From assembly GCA_964390625.1 (NCBI GenBank), contig CAYMID010000004.1:1-41084 (forward strand): DNA of 41,084 nt, read 5' to 3'. Origin of the DNA: 2-12-FULL-41-16 sp964390625. Its GTDB lineage: Bacteria > Patescibacteriota > Patescibacteriia > Magasanikbacterales > UBA922. Position numbers and translations under genes: made by a program. Below, in pieces: positions 21,750 to 29,677 of this stretch. Below the pieces are notes generated by a model. The model was not told the origin of the DNA. It made no database searches and saw only the letters and a list, made by a program, of their open reading frames with translations. How positions within the stretch are numbered: the first letter of the stretch is position 1; the number at the start of each line of letters is the position of its first letter.

Positions 21750-22445
21750 ATGACACAAATCTCCCCTGTCCCGCAACACTTAGCGATTATTATGGATGGT
21801 AACCGTCGCTGGGCGAGTGAACGCGGTTTACCCAAGATGATGGGTCACACGCAGGGTGCCAAAAACCTCAAAACCATTGCCAAAGCCGCCCAGACAGCCG
21901 GTATTCCCTACTTAACACTGTACGCGCTGTCGACTGAAAACCTAAAGGAGCGTAGTGCCGATGAGCTCAAACATTTATTCTCTTTGTTTGAACAACTAGT
22001 TGATTACCTGGATGACTTTATCAAAAATAACGCGCAATTACGCTTGATCGGTGATTTATCAGGACTGCCCGAAAAAACCCGCGTGACTCTAGAAAAAGTG
22101 GCACAGGAAACGCGCGATAACCAAGGTTTAGTACTGACACTGGCAGTCAACTATGGTGGTCGCGATGAATTGGTGCGCGCTGTGCGCAAAATTGTTGATC
22201 ACAAAATTCCCACCACGGACATTACCGAGCAGGTAATTACTGATAGTTTAGACACGGCCGGCTTGCCGGAAGTGGATATGGTTATTCGCACCGCTGGTAA
22301 CCAACGTCTGTCCGGTTTCCTAACTTGGCAATGTATTTACGCCGAATTATATTTTACCCAAACCAAATGGCCCGCGTTCGACGAGAGCGAATTACAGCAA
22401 GCCTTGAGCTGGTTTGCCGAGCAGCAGCGTAATCGCGGAAAATAG
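21750..22445 (+). CDS. uppS: Undecaprenyl diphosphate synthase-family isoprenyl transferase
   Basis: A 231-aa cis-prenyltransferase. IMDGNRRWA holds the catalytic Asp16. GHTQGAKNL, LYALSTENLK, NYGGRDELVRA and DMVIRTAGNQRLSGFLTWQCIYAELYF follow in family order. It condenses isopentenyl diphosphate on farnesyl diphosphate to give the C55 lipid carrier for cell-wall polymers. In the last motif the usual Glu (RTSGEQRLSNF; a Mg2+ ligand in the E. coli enzyme) is Asn here, an unusual change. It stops directly at the 3' end of the convergent TrmB gene with no space between. Confidence 0.9.
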   Translation: MTQISPVPQHLAIIMDGNRRWASERGLPKMMGHTQGAKNLKTIAKAAQTAGIPYLTLYALSTENLKERSADELKHLFSLFEQLVDYLDDFIKNNAQLRLIGDLSGLPEKTRVTLEKVAQETRDNQGLVLTLAVNYGGRDELVRAVRKIVDHKIPTTDITEQVITDSLDTAGLPEVDMVIRTAGNQRLSGFLTWQCIYAELYFTQTKWPAFDESELQQALSWFAEQQRNRGK

Positions 22446-23228
22446 TTAGTCTGCCCGCTTAGCAATCCGCGAAACTTCCCACAAAACTGAAAACAGATTC
22501 GTAAGGGTTAAGTTAAATTCAGCAGATTCAATTATCATCCCAAAATTTTCTTGCTCCGTACCAATTATACCGACTTTGTTATCATACAAGTAAACGGTCA
22601 TTGGAAAAAGTAAATTTTGTGCCGCATAGCGAAGCTCGCGATTTTCTTGACGGCTACTGGGCCATGTTTCTTCTGTTTCTTTTTGGGTTGAGCGAATTAC
22701 TTCAAGACGAATGCCTGTTGCCACGCGACGTTTTACATAATCATCCATAAATTTTTTGCCAGGGATACGGTATAAATCCGCCATCGACAAAATACCGCGC
22801 AACATTTTATTTTTTGCAGTTAGCGTATCTTCAAGCACTGTTTTAATACCAGCTATCCCAGCGTAAAATCGCACCCGTGGGCGCACTCCATTCGTATTGT
22901 AGAGTGCCAAAAATTCTGGCAAAGCGTTTTGTAAATTCTTTTCTTTCTCACGCAACAAACGAACTAATGTTGTCGGTGGCTCAGCGGTGTACAATTGCGT
23001 GCGACCTTTAGTCACAAAACTCACTACGCCCAGACGATTTAATTGGGACAAAATTTCATGCGCTGTGGTGCGGGGCACATTAGCCGCTGCTGCAATCTCC
23101 TGGGCCGTAGCCGTACCAGTGCCCAAGGCCGCCAAGTAAATTTCGCCTTTTGTTTTGGTTAGACCAACCTCGGCTAAAATCATTTTAAGATTCATAATCG
23201 CGATTTCGTCGGTAATTTCCGACGACAT
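22446..23228 (-). CDS. TrmB-family transcriptional regulator (second copy)
   Basis: A 260-aa protein. The N-terminal winged helix (about 14-85) reads LAEVGLTKTKGEIYLAAL, TAQEIAAAANVPRTTAHEILSQLNRLGVV, and a wing with GRTQLYTAEPP. The remainder is an effector domain similar in plan to the TrmB protein at 11273, including YLYDNKVGIIGTEQENFGMIIES. The two share architecture but differ clearly in sequence, so they are old paralogues. An alternative start exists at Met12. Neighbours are uppS (convergent) and the heme-oxygenase-like gene (divergent), which is a possible target. Confidence 0.85.
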   Translation of the reverse strand: MSSEITDEIAIMNLKMILAEVGLTKTKGEIYLAALGTGTATAQEIAAAANVPRTTAHEILSQLNRLGVVSFVTKGRTQLYTAEPPTTLVRLLREKEKNLQNALPEFLALYNTNGVRPRVRFYAGIAGIKTVLEDTLTAKNKMLRGILSMADLYRIPGKKFMDDYVKRRVATGIRLEVIRSTQKETEETWPSSRQENRELRYAAQNLLFPMTVYLYDNKVGIIGTEQENFGMIIESAEFNLTLTNLFSVLWEVSRIAKRAD

Positions 23229-23343
23229 TTATAATCTACTTTATTGGCTAAAATAAGTCAAATAATTAAATTATAAGCACTCTATCCAAGTTCTATTTAC
23301 AGATTTATCTGGACTATTTAAACCAAACTCTTTATAGTGCCTC

Positions 23344-23361
23344 ATTACTTGGCCAAGTAAT
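23344..23361. repeat. Perfect 18-bp palindrome upstream of the heme-oxygenase-like gene
   Basis: ATTACTTGG-CCAAGTAAT, between a -10-like TATAGT (about 23332-23337) and the SD motif. It is a strong operator candidate, and the divergent TrmB regulator is a possible binder. Confidence 0.7.
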
Positions 23362-23378
23362 CGCTCTTTCGGAGGCTC

Positions 23379-24026
23379 ATGAATTTAGACCACAAGATTC
23401 GAGATGTAGTCAGACCACTCACTAGGCATGTGTTTCTGGCACGACTGCGCCGCCACGAATTGAGTCGTGCCCAGTTTCTGACTTTTACGATTCAACGCCA
23501 CGCTTTGGCTGCTGGATTTGTGGAGCTACTCATGGTTGGTGTACGAAATGCACCCACGCTCGAGCTCAAACAAATCCTGGAACAAAACCTAGCAGACGAA
23601 ACCGGGAATGGAAATCCAGCGCTCGCCCACTCGCAGTGGCGCGCTGATTACCTCCGTGCGCTCGGCGTCGCAGGACTGACAGTCGAACCAATTGAGGGTG
23701 TCACGCAGTACGAGTGCGCGGCGCGCAACCTCATGAACGGTTCAGCTGCGGAAATTGCTGGTGCAATTCTGGCGCTCGAGCGATCGATCCCGCCCGAATA
23801 CCGGTGTATCCAACGCAACCGCGACGCGCTTTTCCCCGCGCTCGACGCAAACGCGCGTTTGTATCTGGACGATCACATTGTCCACGACACACATGCGCAT
23901 TACCCAGACCTGTTGCGTGCTGTGCACACCTCGGGTCTAGACCATGCCACTGTTGTGACTGGCGCGCAAACAGTCATGCGGGCGCGAATTGAATTCTACA
24001 ATTCGATTCATGCACACCTCTCCTAG
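23379..24026 (+). CDS. Heme-oxygenase-like fold protein (TenA/PqqC/CADD superfamily)
   Basis: A 215-aa all-helical protein. An early region, LARLRRHELSRAQFLTFTIQ, is followed by LEQNLADETGNG with an acidic pair near residues 71-72, then HSQW. A late helix, LDDHIVHDTHAHY near 168-180, supplies a cluster of His and Asp. This pattern resembles the heme-oxygenase-like diiron oxidases (CADD, PqqC-like, PF14518-type). The reaction is not predictable; CADD makes p-aminobenzoate, and others cleave or oxidise small substrates. An SD motif (CGGAGG) and high G+C set it apart from the genes around it. It has its own terminator. Confidence 0.6.
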   Translation: MNLDHKIRDVVRPLTRHVFLARLRRHELSRAQFLTFTIQRHALAAGFVELLMVGVRNAPTLELKQILEQNLADETGNGNPALAHSQWRADYLRALGVAGLTVEPIEGVTQYECAARNLMNGSAAEIAGAILALERSIPPEYRCIQRNRDALFPALDANARLYLDDHIVHDTHAHYPDLLRAVHTSGLDHATVVTGAQTVMRARIEFYNSIHAHLS

Positions 24027-24081
24027 CCACCCCGCGGCGTTTCAAATTGCGGGGAATCAACTCTTTGCAAAGTGAGAAAAT

Positions 24082-24110
24082 AAAACCTGCTTAAACGCGG
24101 GTTTTGTTTT
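24082..24110 (+). terminator. Intrinsic terminator of the heme-oxygenase-like gene
   Basis: AAAACCTGC (24082-24090) pairs with GCGGGTTTT (24097-24105, one G-T pair), followed by GTTTT. A 6-bp CCCCGC/GCGGGG hairpin lies just upstream. Confidence 0.8.
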
Positions 24111-24112
24111 AC

Positions 24113-24141
24113 TTGACAAACTCCCTTTGATTTTTTATACT
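24113..24141 (+). promoter_or_regulatory. Perfect consensus promoter of a candidate small RNA
   Basis: TTGACA (24113-24118), exactly 17 bp, then TATACT (24136-24141). Confidence 0.8.
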
Positions 24142-24147
24142 ACTCGT

Positions 24148-24230
24148 ACTTCATACGAGAGTGAGTTCATGCGGGTTAGTCCGCAGCGATGATCTCTTAA
24201 ATAAAATCCCCTGGTGGGGATTTTATTTTT
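24148..24230 (+). ncRNA. Candidate small RNA (about 83 nt) with three hairpins
   Basis: The predicted RNA starts near 24148. CTCGTA/TACGAG (24143-24148 with 24154-24159) straddles the start. A second hairpin, GAGTTCAT with ATGATCTC enclosing GCGG/CCGC, lies at about 24162-24196. An 11-bp terminator stem closes it (24201-24211 with 24216-24226), followed by T. No ORF of meaningful length is present. It does not match 6S, SRP or tmRNA motifs that I know. The terminator overlaps the stop codon of the NYN gene on the other strand. Confidence 0.55.
24201..24230. terminator. Bidirectional intrinsic terminator
   Basis: ATAAAATCCCC (24201-24211) and GGGGATTTTAT (24216-24226), loop TGGT, with T-rich sequence on both sides. 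It serves the small RNA (+) and the NYN gene (-). Confidence 0.85.
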
Positions 24231-24711
24231 GTTCAATCTTACTTCTTAAGTCCGATAAGTAGTCTATTTTGGGGTGAGCTGCCTCTTTAAGAAGTTTTGA
24301 ACATGTCCTAATATGTGGACTCAGGACTGACGCTAATTTATCTTTTTTAATTAAGTAATCTACTAGAGGGTAAAAATCTCCGTCACTAGTAATTATAACC
24401 ATTTTAAGATAATCATCAACTTCCAGTATAGTTTGAAGTGTTAGCAAAACATCTACATTTCCCTTTGGCTTATTATTAGAGCCAAAAGAGGTCTTTTTAA
24501 AACGAAGCGTGTATCCCACATCCCTAAAATACCGGTACATTTTTTCATTTTCCTTTATATACCCAAGAAATAAGTAGGCCCGGCTTATATTGTATTTTTC
24601 CAGAAGATACCGCCTAAATTTTCTCCAATCCAAGCGCCAGCCTAGATTTTTTACCCCTTGATATAAATTTTGTGTATCGATGAACGCAAAATTAGCCCCC
24701 TCCTTGGACAT
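24223..24711 (-). CDS. NYN-domain (PIN-like, LabA/DUF88) ribonuclease
   Basis: A 162-aa protein with the NYN fold: FAFIDTQNLYQG gives Asp12, KGNVDVLLTLQTI near 83-95 gives the second acidic residue, and VIITSDGDFYPLVDYL near 105-120 gives Asp and Asp. These acidic residues would bind metal for RNA cleavage. NYN proteins of the LabA/DUF88 type are mostly uncharacterised. The gene is monocistronic, AT-rich and without a clear SD motif. Its end lies in a bidirectional terminator. Confidence 0.88.
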   Translation of the reverse strand: MSKEGANFAFIDTQNLYQGVKNLGWRLDWRKFRRYLLEKYNISRAYLFLGYIKENEKMYRYFRDVGYTLRFKKTSFGSNNKPKGNVDVLLTLQTILEVDDYLKMVIITSDGDFYPLVDYLIKKDKLASVLSPHIRTCSKLLKEAAHPKIDYLSDLRSKIEQK

Positions 24712-24808
24712 AGTTATGTTGAAATGAAAAATGGAAAAGTAATTGTACCACTGCGAATTGTTTTTCGGTAGTGATTAATCATCCACATTTTATTAACTGT
24801 TTATTAAC

Positions 24809-24842
24809 AAAAAATCCTCGCCGATTAAGGCAAGGATTTTTT
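24809..24842 (-). terminator. Intrinsic terminator of nrdJ
   Basis: A 14-bp stem with one G-T pair (24809-24822 with 24829-24842, loop GATTAA), with T on the minus-strand 3' side. It lies 14 bases after the nrdJ stop. Confidence 0.85.
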
Positions 24843-24855
24843 ATTTAACATTCTA

Positions 24856-27800
24856 TTAACTGCACCCAAGCGAATCACCGCAGTTCAAACATTTGTAGCA
24901 CGAACCATTGCGTACTGTGATGTGACCACACGTTGGGCAAGCTGGGGCGTCACCCATCATTTCGCTGAGGGCGGCGTCCATACCATCACCAGCTTCGAGT
25001 GGTGCCTCGCGGTCTGCCTCTTCGGCCGTAACTTCGGCTTTTGGGGCAATGGCCTCGGATGGCGTGGTGGCGATCATGTCAGTAATGCTGGCCTGCGCCG
25101 TACTGTGACCGTCTTGCATGGCAATCATTTGCTCGATGCGATTTTTTTGAATCCCGCGTGGCTTAACCTGCACAAAATCAGTGCGACCCAAGTATTCCAT
25201 GCCAAGTACGCGGAAGACAAAGTCAACTACTGACGTACAAATTTTTACATTTGGGTGATCAGTCATGCCAGCTGGTTCAAAGCGGGTAAAGACAAAGTTT
25301 TCCACAAATTTTTCCAGTGGGACGCCGTACTGCAAGCCCATGGACACCGAAATGGCGAACATGTTCAGCATACTGCGGAAGCCGGCGCCTTCCTTGTACA
25401 TATCAATAAAGATTTCGGCGAGACGACCATCTGGATATTCACCCGTGCGGAGCCAAATCTGTTGGTTGCCAATCTTGGCCGATACTGTGATTCCAGCGCG
25501 TTTGGCTGGTAACTGGCGCTTTTCGCCATGCAAGTACACACGGCGTTCGGTGACACTACCATCGCGGCCATACGTTTCCATAGCGTGCGAGTCAGCGCTG
25601 TGTGCGGCCAACATTTGTTGCACGCGTTCCATGGCGGCGGCCATTTCTTTGGCCATGGCTTCGGTTTTGGCTTCGTCAACTTTGGCTTCGACTTTTTCTT
25701 CTTCTTTGGCTTCGACTTTTTTGGACGAAGTGGCCAGTGGCTGACTAAGTTTGCACCCATCGCGATACAAGGCCACGGCTTTGAGACACAATTCCCATGA
25801 TTCGTGGTATGCCTGCTTAACATCATCAACGGTCGCTTCGTTTGGCATGTTGATGGTCTTGGAAATCGCCCCAGACAAGAATGGTTGGGCCGAAGCCATC
25901 ATGCGCAAGTGACCACGCCAGTGAATATAGCGCTGACCTTTTTTACCACACTTGTTGGCACAATCAAACACTGGATAATGTTCGGCTTTGAGGCCAGGTG
26001 CACCTTCGATCGTCATGGTGCCACACACGTATTCGTTGGCTGCTTCGATCTGAGCTTCGGTAAATCCAAGGGCGGTGAGTGGGTTAAACTTAGCGTCATT
26101 ATATTCAGCTGGTGAGAACCCTAAACGCTTCAGACAGTCTTCACCCAAAGTCCACACATTAAAGGCAAATTTAAGTTCGAATGCGCCCAGCAAAGCTTTG
26201 TTCAAGGCCACGACATCATCATCGTTAAACCCTTTGGCCTTAAGGCTGGCTGCATTGATGTGTGGTGCATTAGTAATATCGGCCGTACCTTTCATGTAAT
26301 CCATGATGGCCTGCATTTGAGTGTCGGTGTAACCCAAATTTTTGAGTGCTGCTGGTACGGCTTCGTTAACAATCTTAAAGTAACCACCACCAGCGAGCTT
26401 CTTGAATTTAACCAAGGCAAAGTCGGGTTCAACACCAGTGGTCGAGCAGTCCATAAGGAGACCGATCGTACCTGTTGGTGCGAGGAGGGTGGTTTGTGCA
26501 TTGCGGTAACCATGTTTTTCGCCCCATTCCACGGCTTCGTTCCAGGATTCACGGGCAGCCGCCAACAAATACGCTGGGGCAAACTCTGGGTTAATCCCAA
26601 CTGGTTTGATGGTTAATTTTTCGTATTCACTGGTTGGTGCGTTAAAGGCTGCGCGGCGATGATTGCGCATTACGCGCAACATGTCTTTTTTGTTGAGTTC
26701 GTATTTAGGGAATGTGCCCAAGAAACGCGCCATCTCGGCACTAGTACGATAACTTTCGGCAGTCATCAGCGCAGTCACAGCACCCGTAAAGGCGTAGGCA
26801 GCGTCTGATTCGTATGGGATTCCGCTCATCATGAGCACGGAACCAATGTTGGCATACCCGAGGCCAAGGGTGCGGAAATCATAGCTACCCTGAGCAATTT
26901 CCTTACTTGGGAATTGCGCCATGAGGACACTGATTTCGAGTACTACTGTCCACAAGCGAGTGGCGTGCTTAAAACCATCGACATCAAAGGTCTGGGTTTC
27001 GGAATTAAAGAAGTGGGCCAAATTGAGCGAAGCCAAATTGCAAGCAGTGTTGTCCAAAAAAACGTATTCGCTACAAGGGTTGGTGCCATTGATGCGCCCT
27101 GATTGTGGGCAGGTGTGCCACTCGTTAATGTTGTCATCATACTGCAAACCAGGGTCAGCACATGCCCAGGCAGCAAACGCAATTTCGTCCCAGAGTTTGG
27201 TTGCCTTAAGCGTTTTGCAAACCGAACCATCGGTACGCCAGGTCAAATTCCAGGTGCCATCATTTTTGATGGCTTCCATGAATTTATTTGGCACGCGAAT
27301 GGAGTTGTTGGAATTTTGGCCAGACACGGTTTGGTATGCTTCCCCTTCGTAATCCGATGGGTAGCCAGCTGCAATCATGGCCGCGACTTTCTTTTCTTCT
27401 TCAACTTTCCAGTTGATGAATTTTTCAATATCAGGGTGGTCGAGATTCAAAATAACCATTTTGGCTGCACGACGAGTGGTGCCGCCGGATTTGATCGCAG
27501 CCGCAGCGCGATCGCCAATTTTGAGCCAACTCATGAGGCCACTGGATTTACCACCACCAGACAATGGTTCGCCTGAACCACGCAAATTGGAAAAGTTTGT
27601 CCCAGTTCCAGAACCGTATTTGAACAAACGAGCTTCGCGCACCCACAGGTCCATGATACCACCCTCGTTTACCAAGTCATCGTCGATGGACTGGATAAAG
27701 CAAGCGTGTGGTTGTGGGTGGGAATAGGCATCCTTAGCCCGAGTCATAACACCGGTATCTGGGTCAACGTAGTAGTGACCCTGTGCCTGGCTATTAATAC

Positions 27801-28332
27801 CATAAGCCCAGTGCAAGCCAGTGTTAAACCACTGTGGTGAATTTGGAGCCGCCATTTGACGGAGCAACATCAGTACCAGTTCATCGTAAAAAATCTGAGC
27901 ATCTTCGGGCGAAGCAAAATAACCATATTTTTCGCCCCAATAACGCCAGGTTCCGGCCAAACGATGTACAGTTTGTTTAGCACTGGTTTCAGACCCAAGC
28001 ACGGGTGATCCGTCAGTATTCAACTTTGGTGTACCGTCGGCGTTAAATTGGGGCACTCCGGCCTTGCGGAAATATTTTTGGGCGATAATATCCGTCGCTA
28101 CCTGAGACCAACTCTTAGGAATTTCTAAATCTTTCATTTCGAACACCACGGTACCGTCTGGTTCGCGGATCACTGAACTGCGCTTTTCGTATTCAACCAA
28201 ATCGTATGGGTTAACCCCGTCCTGACTGAAGCGGCGTGGAATACGCAAACCGTCGGTGTGATAGCTAAACGACGTGTTTTCGCTTTGGCCTAATTTGAGG
28301 CTCTGAATAAAGCGTGCGTCAGTCGGTCCCAT
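24856..28332 (-). CDS. nrdJ: Adenosylcobalamin-dependent (class II) ribonucleotide reductase
   Basis: A 1158-aa protein. Family motifs in order: NSPQWFNTGLHWAYG, HACFIQSIDDDLVNEGG, FKYGSGTGTNFSNLRG, SGGTTRRAAKMVILN, NGTNPCSEYVFLDNTACNLASLNL (active-site loop), LAPTGTIGLLMDCSTTGVEPD, and near the C-terminus a TSCPD-type domain (TGEYPDGRLAEIFIDMYKEG, LEKFVENFVFTRFEP) and a cysteine-rich end, CPTCGHITVRNGSCYKCLNCG. It reduces ribonucleotides with adenosylcobalamin and needs no oxygen. I chose ATG 28332 (MGPTDARFIQSL); an in-frame ATG at 28371 adds 13 unconserved residues and lies in a regulatory repeat. A linker around 880-930 is rich in Glu, Lys and Ala. Confidence 0.95.
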   Translation of the reverse strand: MGPTDARFIQSLKLGQSENTSFSYHTDGLRIPRRFSQDGVNPYDLVEYEKRSSVIREPDGTVVFEMKDLEIPKSWSQVATDIIAQKYFRKAGVPQFNADGTPKLNTDGSPVLGSETSAKQTVHRLAGTWRYWGEKYGYFASPEDAQIFYDELVLMLLRQMAAPNSPQWFNTGLHWAYGINSQAQGHYYVDPDTGVMTRAKDAYSHPQPHACFIQSIDDDLVNEGGIMDLWVREARLFKYGSGTGTNFSNLRGSGEPLSGGGKSSGLMSWLKIGDRAAAAIKSGGTTRRAAKMVILNLDHPDIEKFINWKVEEEKKVAAMIAAGYPSDYEGEAYQTVSGQNSNNSIRVPNKFMEAIKNDGTWNLTWRTDGSVCKTLKATKLWDEIAFAAWACADPGLQYDDNINEWHTCPQSGRINGTNPCSEYVFLDNTACNLASLNLAHFFNSETQTFDVDGFKHATRLWTVVLEISVLMAQFPSKEIAQGSYDFRTLGLGYANIGSVLMMSGIPYESDAAYAFTGAVTALMTAESYRTSAEMARFLGTFPKYELNKKDMLRVMRNHRRAAFNAPTSEYEKLTIKPVGINPEFAPAYLLAAARESWNEAVEWGEKHGYRNAQTTLLAPTGTIGLLMDCSTTGVEPDFALVKFKKLAGGGYFKIVNEAVPAALKNLGYTDTQMQAIMDYMKGTADITNAPHINAASLKAKGFNDDDVVALNKALLGAFELKFAFNVWTLGEDCLKRLGFSPAEYNDAKFNPLTALGFTEAQIEAANEYVCGTMTIEGAPGLKAEHYPVFDCANKCGKKGQRYIHWRGHLRMMASAQPFLSGAISKTINMPNEATVDDVKQAYHESWELCLKAVALYRDGCKLSQPLATSSKKVEAKEEEKVEAKVDEAKTEAMAKEMAAAMERVQQMLAAHSADSHAMETYGRDGSVTERRVYLHGEKRQLPAKRAGITVSAKIGNQQIWLRTGEYPDGRLAEIFIDMYKEGAGFRSMLNMFAISVSMGLQYGVPLEKFVENFVFTRFEPAGMTDHPNVKICTSVVDFVFRVLGMEYLGRTDFVQVKPRGIQKNRIEQMIAMQDGHSTAQASITDMIATTPSEAIAPKAEVTAEEADREAPLEAGDGMDAALSEMMGDAPACPTCGHITVRNGSCYKCLNCGDSLGCS

Positions 28333-28337
28333 AGCGC

Positions 28338-28357
28338 GTAAATTAGTGTAAATTAGT
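28338..28357. repeat. Tandem 10-bp repeat in the nrdJ promoter region
   Basis: GTAAATTAGT occurs twice without a gap (one DNA turn apart), directly upstream of the chosen nrdJ start. It includes -10-like sequence on the minus strand (TACACT). Confidence 0.7.
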
Positions 28358-28363
28358 TTATAA

Positions 28364-28396
28364 AACACCATGCCTGTCGACTGTTAACATGGTGTT
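28364..28396. repeat. Inverted repeat upstream of nrdJ
   Basis: AACACCATG (28364-28372) and CATGGTGTT (28388-28396), perfect 9-bp arms with a 15-bp centre. It does not match the NrdR box that I know. Confidence 0.65.
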
Positions 28397-28576
28397 AAAG
28401 TTTCGCAAATTTCCTATATATTGGGGTCTAAATTGCTTTTAACCACAATATGTAGGATTACTGACAGGTACGGCGTAGTATAGCACAGGCTGTGAGACAC
28501 GACTAGCGCAGACCCTAAATTGGTTTTTTGGGCCACACTCAGCCAACAATTTTGTGTCGCTTTTTTTGCCCACAAC

Positions 28577-28601
28577 TTATCCACATTGGGCATGTGGATA
28601 A
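28577..28601. promoter_or_regulatory. Pair of inverted perfect DnaA boxes
   Basis: TTATCCACA (28577-28585) and its inverted copy TGTGGATAA (28593-28601), 7 bp apart. Both equal the E. coli high-affinity DnaA box. The ruvB -35 (TTGGGC, 28586-28591) lies exactly between them. Confidence 0.7.
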
Positions 28602-28614
28602 CAAAGAGTATACT
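28586..28614 (+). promoter_or_regulatory. Promoter of ruvB, leaderless arrangement
   Basis: TTGGGC (28586-28591), a 17-bp spacer, and TATACT (28609-28614). The -10 ends 9 nt before the ATG at 28624. The DnaA boxes flank and overlap it. Confidence 0.65.
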
Positions 28615-28623
28615 ACACAAACT

Positions 28624-29676
28624 ATGCCCAAAGATTTAGGTGGTGACCCAATTGAAGACGCTGATTTTGAACGCTTGGTTGCACCTGCTGCTCAGTCCGA
28701 AGAAGCTACTCTTGAAATAAGCCTGCGACCAAGTCGGTTGGACGATTTTGTGGGCCAAAATCACATTAAGCAGCCCCTGCTAATCTCGCTACAGGCAGCG
28801 GCCAAACGCGAGGAAGCCCTCGAACATGTTTTGCTATACGGCAACCCTGGTTTAGGCAAAACTACCCTTGCCAACATTATTGCCAAAGAAATGAATTCAC
28901 AGCTGCGCGTAACCTCGGGCCCAGCCTTGGAGCGTGTTGGCGACTTAGCCGCCATCCTCACCAATCTGCAGGCTGGTGATATTTTGTTTATTGACGAAAT
29001 TCATCGTCTAAACAAGGCAATCGAAGAAGTTTTGTATAGTGCCATGGAGGATTATGCCCTGGATATTGTGCTTGGCAAAGGCCCGGCAGCGCGCACCCTC
29101 CGCATGCCCTTGGCTCGTTTTACCTTGATTGGCGCTACCACCAAACTTAACATGCTCTCGGCACCGCTACGCGATCGGTTTGGCCACGTGTTCCACCTCA
29201 ACTTTTACGAATTAAGCGATTTGGAGAAAATTGTCGCACGCAATGCGGAAATTTTGGGCCTATCGCTAGAGTCTGACACAGCTAGTCTAGTTGCGGCGCG
29301 CGCTCGCCGCACCCCACGCGTGGCCAACCGCCTGCTCAAACGTGTACGCGACTATGCCGAAGTACAGAACAGTGGTATACTTACCCCATCGGTCACCCAG
29401 GCTGCGCTGCAAATGCTGCAAATCGATGAATCTGGTCTGGACGAAGTTGACCGCAAAATCTTGGCCACGATTATTGATAAATTCCGTGGCGGTCCAGTTG
29501 GTTTAGGTACGCTAGCGGCCGCAGTGGCCGAAGATACCGAAACGATCGAAACAATTTACGAACCATACTTATTGCAACTCGGACTATTGGAGCGCACCCC
29601 GCGTGGTCGGCAAGCTACCACTGCTGCCTACACCCACTTAGGCCGTCACGCACCTAAACCTGACACCTTATTTTAA
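28624..29676 (+). CDS. ruvB: Holliday junction branch-migration ATPase RuvB
   Basis: A 350-aa protein. The short N-terminal segment ends in LRPSRLDDFVGQ, followed by the Walker A LYGNPGLGKTTLAN (about 72-85), the Walker B ILFIDEIHRLNKA, sensor 1 (TLIGATTKLNMLSAPLRDRFG), and the C-terminal winged helix (KFRGGPVGLGTLAAAVAEDTETIE). It drives branch migration of recombination intermediates with RuvA. RuvA and RuvC are not in the window. I used ATG 28624; the longer frame from 28528 crosses the DnaA boxes. It heads a group with three small genes. Confidence 0.95.
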   Translation: MPKDLGGDPIEDADFERLVAPAAQSEEATLEISLRPSRLDDFVGQNHIKQPLLISLQAAAKREEALEHVLLYGNPGLGKTTLANIIAKEMNSQLRVTSGPALERVGDLAAILTNLQAGDILFIDEIHRLNKAIEEVLYSAMEDYALDIVLGKGPAARTLRMPLARFTLIGATTKLNMLSAPLRDRFGHVFHLNFYELSDLEKIVARNAEILGLSLESDTASLVAARARRTPRVANRLLKRVRDYAEVQNSGILTPSVTQAALQMLQIDESGLDEVDRKILATIIDKFRGGPVGLGTLAAAVAEDTETIETIYEPYLLQLGLLERTPRGRQATTAAYTHLGRHAPKPDTLF

Positions 29677-29677
29677 T

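Noticed and set aside
25500..25830. Repeats in the Glu/Lys/Ala-rich linker of NrdJ
   Set aside because: The low-complexity codons encode a flexible linker within the protein and generate spurious ORFs in other frames. No separate element is indicated.
28577..28601. Replication origin
   Set aside because: Two DnaA boxes in a 250-bp region, with no dnaA, dnaN or AT-rich unwinding element beside them, are not enough. Local regulation is the simpler reading.
28414..28620. A 68-aa minus-strand ORF between nrdJ and ruvB
   Set aside because: It covers the DnaA boxes and the ruvB promoter, has no SD or promoter of its own, and shows no domain.
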